DNA of 21,307 nt, from contig JBMNTK010000043.1 of the NCBI GenBank assembly GCA_050945695.1, positions 1-21,307 on the forward strand, in the 5' to 3' direction. The position numbers were made by a program, and so were the translations under genes. This DNA is from Ch71 sp050945695. Lineage in GTDB: Bacteria > Chloroflexota > Anaerolineae > DRVO01. The notes under the pieces are model-generated. The model searched no databases. It had not been told where the DNA came from and saw only the letters and a program-made list of their open reading frames with translations. Shown one piece after another: positions 14,226-21,307 of this stretch; positions within the stretch are counted from its first letter, which is position 1, and every line of letters begins with the position of its first letter.

Positions 14226-15638
14226 CTAGTCGCCCACCCAGCTGCGCCACTCCTCTGGGATGGATTGGAGCAGCTCAGTAAGGGGCTGGTCCATCTGTGT
14301 GCAGTACTCTTCCGCGGTTATCCGGCCGTTCAGTAACCCGTCCTGCTCGGCAGAGAGCAGGCTTGTCATCTCTGGCCACTTGATGGTGACATCCTGGTGC
14401 TTGTAGTACTTGCCGCGACAGATATCCACGACCAAGGTCTGGTCGAGGTGCTCGAGACTCTCTACCTGGGGATGGATAAAGCTGTCCTCTTCCGCCACTG
14501 CCTTGAGAGTGGGCAGCCCCAGCCCTAGTTGGTTGTCCATGATCCGCTGACCATCGGGACCGGCCATGAACATGGCGACCTGGAACGCCTCCGCGGGATG
14601 CTTGGTCTGGGACCCGACGGCAACAGCGTCCTGCGGGCAGCGAGTGAAGCGGCCAGCGGGACCGGAAGGCATGACACCAATGTCCCAGTTGAGGCCAGGC
14701 ACGTCTTTGTAGTACCAGGCACCGCTCGAGGAGGTAGCGACCATGGCGATGCGGTTGGTGTTGAACATCAGATCCGTACCCTCGCTCGCCTGGTCAGGCG
14801 TGGGGGTTATGCGGTACTTGAGCTCGAGGTCGGCCCGCATCTGATGGGCGGCGATGGTTTCGGGCATGGTCAGCGTGGACTTGGACCGGTCCTCGGACAC
14901 GATGCTGCCACCGAGAGACCAGGTCATGGGATAGATGTACGGCCAGAAGCGCGTCCAGGCGAGGCCCCAAACCTTGTTCGGCCCCTCACCCTCCGTCAAC
15001 GCGCCCGCTGTCTCGATCATCTTCTCGTAGGTCCACTCCGGGTCCTCCCAGTCTTTGGGCGGGTAGGGAATGCCCTTGGCGTCGAACAGATCCTTGTTGT
15101 AGAAGATGACGGCGGGCTGAGTATCCAGTGAGAGGATGTACATCTTGCCCCTGAACCACTGCTTCTCCCACTCGCCCTCGAAGTAGTCATCCTGGGTCAG
15201 GCCCGAGTTCGTGGCGAAGAGGTCGGTGATGTCCAGGATCATGTCGCGGTAGACCATGTCGAGGTACTGCTTGGTCTCGATGTTGAAGGCATCCGGCAGG
15301 TCACCGGCAGTGGCCAGCAGCCGCAGCTTGTCGTGGAAGTCCTGGCCCGGCCATACGGAGAGCTTGATCTTGATCTCTGGGTGGGCCTCCTCAAACATGT
15401 TCACGAGCTCGATGTCGCCCGCATTCAGAGGCGGCCCGGAATACTGAGACGCGTAGATGAGGAAGAGTGGGCCTTCGGTTGCTCTCTCCTGTTCTGGGGT
15501 TGCTGTCGTTTCCGCAACTGGCCCCTGCCCAGCTGGCTGTACTGTAGGAATGGGTGCGCACGCGCTGAGGACACCGGCTCCGGCCAGCACTGCGCCGGTC
15601 GTAAGAAACTTCCGTCGAGTCAGACTATGAGTGACCAC
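14226..15638 (-). CDS. Family-1 extracellular sugar-binding lipoprotein
   Basis: This is the ligand receptor of a CUT1-type carbohydrate ABC importer. With the GTG start it has 470 residues. The N-terminus has a Tat motif (TRRKFLTTG) and a lipobox ending LSAC. After a short linker comes a typical family-1 fold, including FEEAHPEIKIKLSVWPGQDF, VIFYNKDLFDAKGI, and the family's usual AFQVAMFMAGPDGQ near the C-terminal third. The frame extends to an ATG at 15698, but AGGAGG (15645-15650) sits six bases before a GTG at 15638, which gives a compact Tat signal. It lies 61 bp after the MalG-type permease gene and is surely co-transcribed with it. The sugar cannot be read from the sequence. Confidence 0.92.
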   Translation of the reverse strand: MVTHSLTRRKFLTTGAVLAGAGVLSACAPIPTVQPAGQGPVAETTATPEQERATEGPLFLIYASQYSGPPLNAGDIELVNMFEEAHPEIKIKLSVWPGQDFHDKLRLLATAGDLPDAFNIETKQYLDMVYRDMILDITDLFATNSGLTQDDYFEGEWEKQWFRGKMYILSLDTQPAVIFYNKDLFDAKGIPYPPKDWEDPEWTYEKMIETAGALTEGEGPNKVWGLAWTRFWPYIYPMTWSLGGSIVSEDRSKSTLTMPETIAAHQMRADLELKYRITPTPDQASEGTDLMFNTNRIAMVATSSSGAWYYKDVPGLNWDIGVMPSGPAGRFTRCPQDAVAVGSQTKHPAEAFQVAMFMAGPDGQRIMDNQLGLGLPTLKAVAEEDSFIHPQVESLEHLDQTLVVDICRGKYYKHQDVTIKWPEMTSLLSAEQDGLLNGRITAEEYCTQMDQPLTELLQSIPEEWRSWVGD

Positions 15639-15650
15639 TCTTACCCTCCT
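15636..15650 (-). promoter_or_regulatory. Shine-Dalgarno deciding a GTG start
   Basis: AGGAGG (15645-15650) is six bases before GTG (15636-15638), in frame with the sugar-binding protein. It removes 20 residues from the longer open frame and leaves a normal Tat signal peptide. Confidence 0.7.
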
Positions 15651-15699
15651 GTCCACTATCCTCAGGCGGGAGGTCTGCACCCCCGCACGGCCCACCACT

Positions 15700-16608
15700 T
15701 TACCTTCCGCCGAAGCCCGTGGTGACGATACCCTGGATGAAGTAGCGCTGCGCAGCGAAGAACACGACGAACACCGGCACCATCATCACCGCTGCTGCCG
15801 CCATCATCAGGTTCCATTCGGTCCCTCTGAGTCCCTGAAACGCTCTCAGGCCCACCGCCAGGGTCATTTTCTCGATGGAGTTCAGGTAGATCAGGGGCCC
15901 CATGAACGAGTTCCAGTTCCCCAGAAAGGTGAAGATCATCACCGTTGTCACCACCGGCTTGGACAATGGCATGATCACCTTCAGGTAGGTCTGCAGCACG
16001 CCGGCACCATCTATGCGAGCAGCTTCGTCGAGCTCATACGGTATGCCGCGGAAGAACTGGCGGAACAGGAAGATGTTGAACGCGCCGCCGCCGAGGATGT
16101 TGGGGACGATCAACGGCAGGAACGTGTCTATCCAGCCCAACGATCGAAATAGCAGGTATGAGGGGATCATGGTGACGATCTCAGGGAGCATCAGTGTGGA
16201 CAGCACGAGCAGGAACAGCTTCTCCCGCCCTGGGAAACGCATTCGAGCAAAGCCAAAGCCGGCTAGAGAAGCCGCGAAGAGCACCGCCACCATGTTGGCG
16301 CCGGTGATGACCGCTGTGTTCCACAGGAAGCGGGTGAAGGGGAGACTCGACTCGAAGATGGCAGTGTAGTAGTTGCGACAGACCACCGGCTTGGGTATCC
16401 AGACCGGTGGAAAGATGAACTCGGTCCCGCGCACCTTCAGCGAGGTACTCACCAACCAGAAGAACGGTATTAGCATGATGGCGCTGCCTACGAGGAGAAC
16501 GGACTGCAGGAGGATGTGCGAGCCGACCTGCCGCAGGCGACCACTCCTCGACAGCGTACGCCGCCCGGCCCTGGGCCTGTCCGCTGTAGTGGTGGGGATG
16601 GCGCCCAT
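15700..16608 (-). CDS. Carbohydrate ABC transporter permease, MalG/UgpE type
   Basis: This is a six-helix inner-membrane permease of the CUT1 class, 302 residues. Features include the early helix LLVGSAIMLIPFFWLVSTSLK, the segment NTAVITGANMVAVLFAASLAG, and an intact EAA loop at about 190-214 (Glu195-Ala-Ala, Gly201) that should contact the ATPase. The open frame runs back to 17022, but everything before about 16626 is the other-frame shadow of the preceding permease. Two starts compete: ATG at 16626, overlapping the upstream stop as ATGA, and ATG at 16608, with GGGAG five bases before it. The latter is preferred. It pairs with the MalF-type gene upstream; no ATPase gene is present in the window. 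Confidence 0.92.
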   Translation of the reverse strand: MGAIPTTTADRPRAGRRTLSRSGRLRQVGSHILLQSVLLVGSAIMLIPFFWLVSTSLKVRGTEFIFPPVWIPKPVVCRNYYTAIFESSLPFTRFLWNTAVITGANMVAVLFAASLAGFGFARMRFPGREKLFLLVLSTLMLPEIVTMIPSYLLFRSLGWIDTFLPLIVPNILGGGAFNIFLFRQFFRGIPYELDEAARIDGAGVLQTYLKVIMPLSKPVVTTVMIFTFLGNWNSFMGPLIYLNSIEKMTLAVGLRAFQGLRGTEWNLMMAAAAVMMVPVFVVFFAAQRYFIQGIVTTGFGGR

Positions 16609-16622
16609 GTGCTCTCCCGCCC

Positions 16623-17558
16623 TCATGTCTGGCGCTCGGCCTCGTAGTAGACCCAGCGCCCGGCTGCCAAGAACTGGACAATCGTAAGCAACAGCACCAT
16701 CACGAAGAGGACCCAGGCAAGCGCCGAGGCGTACCCCATCTGGCCATAGTCCCAGCCTTGCCGATATATGTAGAGAACGTAGAACAGCGTGGCGTTGTCG
16801 GGCCCTCCCTCGGTGGTTATGTAGGCAGTCGTGAACACCTGGAAGGAGCCGATGATGCCCACGATCAGGTTGAAGAAGACGACCGGGGTGATCATGGGCA
16901 GTGTGATGTTCCAGAACCGAGACCAGCGAGTTGCTCCGTCTATGGATGACGCCTCGTAGAGCACCGGGTCCACTCCCTGGAGCCCGGCGAGGAACACGAT
17001 CATGGTGCTGCCCAGTCCCCACAGGGACATGATGACGAAGCTCGGTTTGGCGAGGGTCTCATCGAACAGCCATTTCTGCGGAGGCAGTCCGAGGACGTCG
17101 AACAGGGCGTTGGCCAGGCCGTAGTTGGGGTTGAAGATCCACATCCACAGGAAGGCGTTGGCCACGGTTGGCATGATCGAGGGTACGTAGTAGATCACCC
17201 GGTAGACGTTGATACCGCGTTCCTTGACGTTCAGCAGCAGCGCGGCCAGCAGCGCGGTCAGCAAGTGCAGTGGCACGTATAGGGCGGTGTAGTAGGCGGT
17301 GTTCCAGAGGCTCTTGGAGAACAAGGGGTCGCGTGCGGCCTTGGCGAAGTTGGCCAAGCCGGTGAAGTGGATCGGCCTGAGGATCTCGTAATCAGTGAGG
17401 GAGAGCCAGACTGAGGCCAACATCGGCCCGGCCGTAAACGCCACGAAGCCGACCATCCAGGGCACTATGCACAGCAGGCCCTGGATGGCCTCCCGCCGGG
17501 CCGCCGCTGAACGCCGCCGACGAACCGGCCGCTGCAGACCAGCAGCCTCCGTCACCAT
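16623..17558 (-). CDS. Carbohydrate ABC transporter permease, MalF/UgpA type
   Basis: This is the first gene of the sugar-uptake set, a polytopic permease of 311 residues. It shows the usual start (FVAFTAGPMLASVWLSLTDYE), the YYVPSIMP segment, an EAA loop at about 195-220 (Glu202-Ala-Ser, Gly208), and the conserved TEGGPDNATLFYVLYIYRQ near the C-terminus. The frame extends to 17618, but GGGAG seven bases before the ATG at 17558 fixes the likelier start; the extra 20 residues look non-coding. It is translationally close to the MalG-type gene (start within 15 bases of its stop). It is divergent from the response-regulator gene across a 296-bp gap that should hold its promoter. Confidence 0.92.
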   Translation of the reverse strand: MVTEAAGLQRPVRRRRSAAARREAIQGLLCIVPWMVGFVAFTAGPMLASVWLSLTDYEILRPIHFTGLANFAKAARDPLFSKSLWNTAYYTALYVPLHLLTALLAALLLNVKERGINVYRVIYYVPSIMPTVANAFLWMWIFNPNYGLANALFDVLGLPPQKWLFDETLAKPSFVIMSLWGLGSTMIVFLAGLQGVDPVLYEASSIDGATRWSRFWNITLPMITPVVFFNLIVGIIGSFQVFTTAYITTEGGPDNATLFYVLYIYRQGWDYGQMGYASALAWVLFVMVLLLTIVQFLAAGRWVYYEAERQT

Positions 17559-17854
17559 GCCAACACTCCCAAACAGTGGGCAAGATCTTACCCGGGGCAG
17601 GCATTCCGCAGACCGCACTGCCGCGACATGGACACGACGTACGGTTCACTATCACTTATACTCTAGAGCGTACTCTCAGGCCGTAAGACAGTTCAACCGA
17701 CACCGGACATTAGTTGGCCAGTAAGCGGACATCCTGTGACAGTGCACAGAGTCAGCCCTGGCTCTGGCCTGACGGAGCGTGATCTGGGGCCGGGCCATCG
17801 CCGTCTTTTCGCAGGGTCCGGTCTGCTTGGCAGCTGATGGGCGGAGCACTCGCG
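17559..17854. promoter_or_regulatory. Divergent intergenic region between sugar uptake and signalling genes
   Basis: No gene is visible. A TATAAG-like box for the minus strand (17655-17660) overlaps a TATACT box for the plus strand (17657-17662), but neither has a convincing -35 element at normal spacing. Next to them, CTCTAGAG (17661-17668) and AGAGCGTACTCT (17665-17676) form small overlapping palindromes that could bind a regulator. The region probably controls the permease operon; control of the response regulator is less clear because its start is about 180 bases away. Confidence 0.35.
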
Positions 17855-19093
17855 ATGCAGGAAGGCACTCAACCTTCGCCTGAGTTTGTGGAACTCGTAC
17901 GGGATGCCCTCACGCACCTTTACGAGCCCGCGCACCTGGTCCGACATCCGCTAGTCGGGCTACTTGGTGACGTCCTGCCGCCCCTGGGTGACCAGGCTCA
18001 GAGCTTGCGGCTGTTCCTGCTAGATGCGGTTGAACGTCTCCAGCCCGTCGGTGCAGAACGTGCTTCAGAAAAGGCACGACGTCCGTACACGGTATTGGTG
18101 CAGCGGTACGTTGCTGGGCTCAGCGTGGATGAGATTGCCGCCGGCCTTCACATCGGGCCCAGGCAGTTCCGCCGTGAACACCAGAAGGGCCTCGACGCCC
18201 TCGCTGCCTACCTCTGGTCGCTCTGTCGCGACGATGCCCAGCCTGCCGGGGGCTCAGCGGGTGCCGACCTGATGGCCGAGGTCGAGGCGCTGGGCGTGTC
18301 GCCGAGCAGTGTATCGCTGCTGGAGCTCCTCGAGACGACCGGCGCCGCAGGTACGACCCTGGCCCGCCATCATGGTGCGTCTCTGATCATCAGCCCCGGG
18401 CCTGCCGAGCGGATCCGGTGTCTCTGCGACCTAACCCTGGCCAGGCAAGCGGTGCTCTTGGCCCTGAGCGCGCTTCTGGCCCACCGACCCCAGCACGTCT
18501 GCCTGACAGCGGCCGGCTCCAAGCAGGAGCCCCGTGTACTTGTCTCGATCCTACCACCGCTACCGTCGGAAGCAGCGGACAGCCTCGAAATGGACCTGGC
18601 CGAAGCACGGGTCCTGATGGCGGCACAAGGTGGCACGATCGGGCCGGTGGAGGCGGGGGACCGAGCGGTGGAGGGCCTACAGCTCACGTTCCGCCCGGAG
18701 AGCGTCGCCCACGTGCTGGTGGTGGACGATAACGACAGGATGCTTCGGCTCTACGAACGCTATCTCATGGTTGGCCGTTACGGCGTTACCTGCGCCAACT
18801 CGGCCCAGGAGGCCGAGGCCATACTCAGGAGCGTCACGCCAGACGCCATCGTGCTAGACGTGATGATGCGCGACGTTGATGGCTGGGAGTTGCTGCAGCG
18901 CCTGCGTGCCAACCCTCGCCTCCGCGCTGTCCCGATCTTGGTCGTCTCTGTCCTGAACGAGCCTAGTATGGCCCAGGCTTTGGGGGCCGCGGCCTTCCTT
19001 AGGAAGCCTGTGACAGCTGAGGCTCTGCTGACGGCTCTGCGGCGAGTGCTGAGTGAGAGTAGTCAGGTGGAGCAGCATCGAGCAGCGCCCTGA
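17855..19093 (+). CDS. Response regulator with HTH-like region, degenerate kinase ATPase fold and C-terminal receiver
   Basis: This protein has 412 residues from the ATG at 17855, which has GGAG eight bases before it; an ATG at 17837 lacks a ribosome site. Residues 10-65 are a helical module with DALTHLYEPAHLVRHPL. Residues 75-122 look like a helix-turn-helix (GLSVDEIAAGLHIGPRQFRRE). Residues 137-281 resemble a histidine-kinase ATPase domain in order and spacing: LLALSALL stands where the N-box should be, and AEARVLMAAQGGTI with GLQLTF match its last helix and strands. However, the N-box asparagines and the DxGxG loop are gone, so ATP binding is unlikely. Residues 286-400 are an intact receiver: Asp291/Asp292, phospho-acceptor Asp335, Lys384. 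It probably relays phosphorylation from the converging kinase or another one. DNA binding is possible but unproven. Confidence 0.83.
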   Translation: MQEGTQPSPEFVELVRDALTHLYEPAHLVRHPLVGLLGDVLPPLGDQAQSLRLFLLDAVERLQPVGAERASEKARRPYTVLVQRYVAGLSVDEIAAGLHIGPRQFRREHQKGLDALAAYLWSLCRDDAQPAGGSAGADLMAEVEALGVSPSSVSLLELLETTGAAGTTLARHHGASLIISPGPAERIRCLCDLTLARQAVLLALSALLAHRPQHVCLTAAGSKQEPRVLVSILPPLPSEAADSLEMDLAEARVLMAAQGGTIGPVEAGDRAVEGLQLTFRPESVAHVLVVDDNDRMLRLYERYLMVGRYGVTCANSAQEAEAILRSVTPDAIVLDVMMRDVDGWELLQRLRANPRLRAVPILVVSVLNEPSMAQALGAAAFLRKPVTAEALLTALRRVLSESSQVEQHRAAP

Positions 19094-21242
19094 TGCAGTT
19101 CAGCCATTCGGCTCCTCTGGGCGGTGCTTTCTTGCTGAAGACAATGCGCGAGGGCAGAAGCCTGGCCAGCTCCACTTCGAGTGCTGCTCCTGTGGACACC
19201 ACTACCTTCGTCCCGTTCAGGAGTGATCGTCGTCGTGCATGGTTGAGGAACTCCATGCCCGACATACCGGGCATGACGAGGTCGAGCAGCACGACGTCGA
19301 AACGTTCACGTTCCAACATCGCGAGCGCTTCTCTGCCGCCGGCGCAGCTCCGCAGCGTGGCTCGCGGAAAGACTGAGGACAGCACTCGCCTCACCAAGGT
19401 GCGGAAGCCGGTGTCATCGTCCACCACGAGGAAGCGATCGGTGCCGGCTCCACACCGCTGTACGGCCGCTACCAAGCTTTCTGCCTGTACGGGCTTGATC
19501 AGATAGTCATCCACCTGAAGGTAGTCTCTGGCCAGGCCGGGCAGCGGCATCTCGTACTCGACTACCCCCAAGTCCGGCCGGCCTGTGGCCTGCCAGATCT
19601 CCTCGCACCGCACCCCGCGAGCAGGGTCTAGAGCGTCACGGACCAGTACGACCCCGGCGGGGTGCTCTGTCTCTACTGCCTCGCGCAGCGCGCTGATGTC
19701 AGACAGTGGAATGGCCCGGTAGCCAACTACGCCACGGGCCAGCTGACGAGAGGTGGCCTCGTCAGGGGCGAGGACAATGACCGACTTGCCCAGAGGGTTC
19801 TTGGAGATCGGCGGCGTCCAGCCATCGGGTAGGTAGTAGGAGAGGCGCGACCGGGATCGGCCGGTATCCGGCAGGGGGAGGGCAAAGCTGAAGGTACTAC
19901 CCTTACCCACCTCGCTCTCAGCGCTGATGCGGCCGCCATGCATCTGCACGAACTCCCGGCACACAGCCAGCCCCAGGCCGGCCCCGCCCCGCCCGGAGGT
20001 GATCGGCCCGCGTGCCTGGCTGAACTCGTCGAAGATGAACGGCAAGTCCTCGGCGGGAATGCCGGTGCCGGTGTCGCTCACCGAGATGTGCACCTCTCCA
20101 TCCTCAGCCCGCGCCGCGACCACGATCTCGCCTCTGTCGGTGAAACGTATGGCGTTGTTGAGCAGGTTCAGAAGTACCTGAAGGATGCGGGTGCGATCAA
20201 CATGCACCTGGGGGAGTTCCTCGGGAAGGCGCAGCCTTATCTCCACTTCGGACCCACGGAGCAGCCCGCGACCGGTGGCGACTGCCTCCGCGAGCACTTC
20301 TAGGAGGTCGGTGGGCTCAAGCTTCAGCGGGAGCCGATGGGCTTCGATGCGAGCGAGATCCAGTATGTCGTCAATCATCCCTAGTAGATGACGGCTGGCG
20401 CTGTAGATCTCGTGGATGTCCATGCGAAGCTCTGGGGGCCAGCGCATGTCGCCGTAGACCTCGGGGGAGGAGTACATGGTGTGGCTAAAGCCCATGATGA
20501 GATTGAGAGGCGTGCGCAGCTCGTGGCTGATGTTGGCCGCGAAGCGCGCCTTCACCTCCTTTGCCTCCTCCGCCTCCCTTCGGGCCGCCTCTAGCTCGTG
20601 GTTGGTGCGCTCCAGGAGGGTGTACATGTCTTGGAGCGCTTTGGAGGTGCGTCGCAACTCACCTCGGCGCTCCATGGCTTCACGCGCATGCTGCCAGGAG
20701 CGCAGCTCACTCATCTCGGCCCGGGCCAGTGTCTCGAACAGGTTGCGGGTCACCACCCACATCAAGACCGAAGCGAAGGCCGCCTCTTGGATGAGTTGCC
20801 ACTTGGCCGGCCAAGCCGCGGGTAGGAGCGCCACTGCCCCAGCTAGGCCAACGGCGTACGCCGATGACCAGTGTGGACCCGCCAGCAGCCCCATGGCGAT
20901 TACCGTTGCCACTACTGCCCACCGGCCCACCTGAGTAGGCCCCGTGCGCAGGTCCAGCAGGGTGACTGCCGCCAGCCCCAAGGCCACACAGGTAACCGCC
21001 AACCCGTGCTTGTTCGCTAAGAGAAGCCCGAGCCCACCGGCCAGACCAAGTGCCAACGGCGCCAACAAAGACGACCACTCCGGCACTGGATCGCGGTCTA
21101 TGAAAACAAGGATAGCCCAGGAGTAGGCCACGATTACGGTGGCGAGACAGACGCGATGAAGGATAGGCCGGAGGAGACCTCGCAGGCCGATGGGGTTCTG
21201 TCCCTGAATTGCCACCGGGTCCGATTCGTTCACGATGCCCAT
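18999..21242 (-). CDS. Membrane hybrid sensor histidine kinase with pseudo-receiver and receiver
   Basis: This is an inner-membrane kinase of 747 residues. About six hydrophobic helices (29-165) with short loops form the input region, followed by a coiled-coil-like linker (about 170-232). HisKA has SHELRTP with the phospho-acceptor His240. The ATPase domain has the N-box Asn359/Asn363, DTGTGIP (390-396) and GAGLGLA (420-426), so it should be active. Residues 485-600 resemble a receiver, but the acidic pair is replaced by Ala-Pro and the acceptor position by Arg535, though Lys583 remains; this is a pseudo-receiver. Residues 602-722 are an intact receiver (Asp608-610, Asp654, Thr684, Lys704). 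GGAGG precedes the ATG. The 3' end overlaps the convergent response-regulator gene by 95 bp. The signal sensed is unknown. Confidence 0.92.
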   Translation of the reverse strand: MGIVNESDPVAIQGQNPIGLRGLLRPILHRVCLATVIVAYSWAILVFIDRDPVPEWSSLLAPLALGLAGGLGLLLANKHGLAVTCVALGLAAVTLLDLRTGPTQVGRWAVVATVIAMGLLAGPHWSSAYAVGLAGAVALLPAAWPAKWQLIQEAAFASVLMWVVTRNLFETLARAEMSELRSWQHAREAMERRGELRRTSKALQDMYTLLERTNHELEAARREAEEAKEVKARFAANISHELRTPLNLIMGFSHTMYSSPEVYGDMRWPPELRMDIHEIYSASRHLLGMIDDILDLARIEAHRLPLKLEPTDLLEVLAEAVATGRGLLRGSEVEIRLRLPEELPQVHVDRTRILQVLLNLLNNAIRFTDRGEIVVAARAEDGEVHISVSDTGTGIPAEDLPFIFDEFSQARGPITSGRGGAGLGLAVCREFVQMHGGRISAESEVGKGSTFSFALPLPDTGRSRSRLSYYLPDGWTPPISKNPLGKSVIVLAPDEATSRQLARGVVGYRAIPLSDISALREAVETEHPAGVVLVRDALDPARGVRCEEIWQATGRPDLGVVEYEMPLPGLARDYLQVDDYLIKPVQAESLVAAVQRCGAGTDRFLVVDDDTGFRTLVRRVLSSVFPRATLRSCAGGREALAMLERERFDVVLLDLVMPGMSGMEFLNHARRRSLLNGTKVVVSTGAALEVELARLLPSRIVFSKKAPPRGAEWLNCIRALLDAAPPDYSHSALAAEPSAEPQLSQAS

Positions 21243-21307
21243 GGTGACCTCCCTGAGCCCGGCGTGCCGACGAGATCGTGGCCGGGCACGTAGGGGATCC
21301 GCTTGCG
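21243..21307 (-). promoter_or_regulatory. Upstream region of the hybrid kinase gene (cut by window end)
   Basis: Besides the Shine-Dalgarno GGAGG just before the ATG, CGTGCC (21263-21268) and GGCACG (21285-21290) form a 6-bp inverted repeat with a 16-base loop. No promoter can be assigned in the few bases available. Confidence 0.3.

Noticed and set aside
16627..17022. N-terminal extension of the MalG-type permease frame
   Set aside because: It lies within the MalF-type gene in another frame, is rich in His/Arg and is not permease-like; the real start is at 16608 or 16626.
17559..17618. 20-residue N-terminal extension of the MalF-type permease
   Set aside because: A clear Shine-Dalgarno precedes the ATG at 17558, and the extension is not permease-like.
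17629..17662. Plus-strand promoter TGGACA with TATACT for the response regulator
   Set aside because: The spacing is 22 bases, too long for a sigma-70 promoter, and the leader would exceed 180 bases.

Overview
The window is GC-rich and densely packed. Most of it is one long run of minus-strand genes, and it ends in a signalling pair. The likely source is an uncultured member of the Chloroflexota (Anaerolineae-like). This is inferred from the Tat-exported lipoprotein binding proteins with Ala/Pro/Thr/Glu linkers, the large family-5 binding proteins with a PPVEERLP-type N-terminus, and the unusual N-terminal module of the response regulator. No rRNA, tRNA or marker gene is present to confirm this.

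Layout: 1-321 is a repeat-rich flank. 322-1113 encodes an M55 D-aminopeptidase-like enzyme, and 1234-3258 a family-5 (oligopeptide/oligosaccharide-type) ABC binding lipoprotein. Between them lies a very large imperfect hairpin, and copies of a GTCACGTGTCAC element lie on both sides of the peptidase. 3556-5370 is a mosaic lipoprotein: one c-type haem motif, two Ig-like modules, LysM and a lysyl-oxidase-like domain. 5561-7228 is a single-chain fusion of two ABC permease halves with eroded EAA loops.

7517-11794 is a four-gene catabolic set, transcribed right to left: zinc alcohol dehydrogenase, Gfo/Idh/MocA oxidoreductase, sugar isomerase-like TIM barrel and DegT aminotransferase. 12004-17558 is an uptake set: MalF-type permease, MalG-type permease, family-1 sugar-binding lipoprotein, then a second family-5 binding protein paralogous to the first. 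No ABC ATPase is present, so the transporter probably uses one encoded elsewhere. The two sets together suggest uptake and oxidation, isomerisation or transamination of an unidentified sugar, polyol or amino sugar.

17855-19093 (plus strand) is a response regulator with a helix-turn-helix-like region, a histidine-kinase-like ATPase fold that has lost its catalytic motifs, and a C-terminal receiver. It converges on, and overlaps by 95 bp, a membrane hybrid histidine kinase (18999-21242, minus strand) carrying a degenerate and an intact receiver. Several minus-strand genes are followed by long, nearly perfect GC-rich hairpins without U-tracts.
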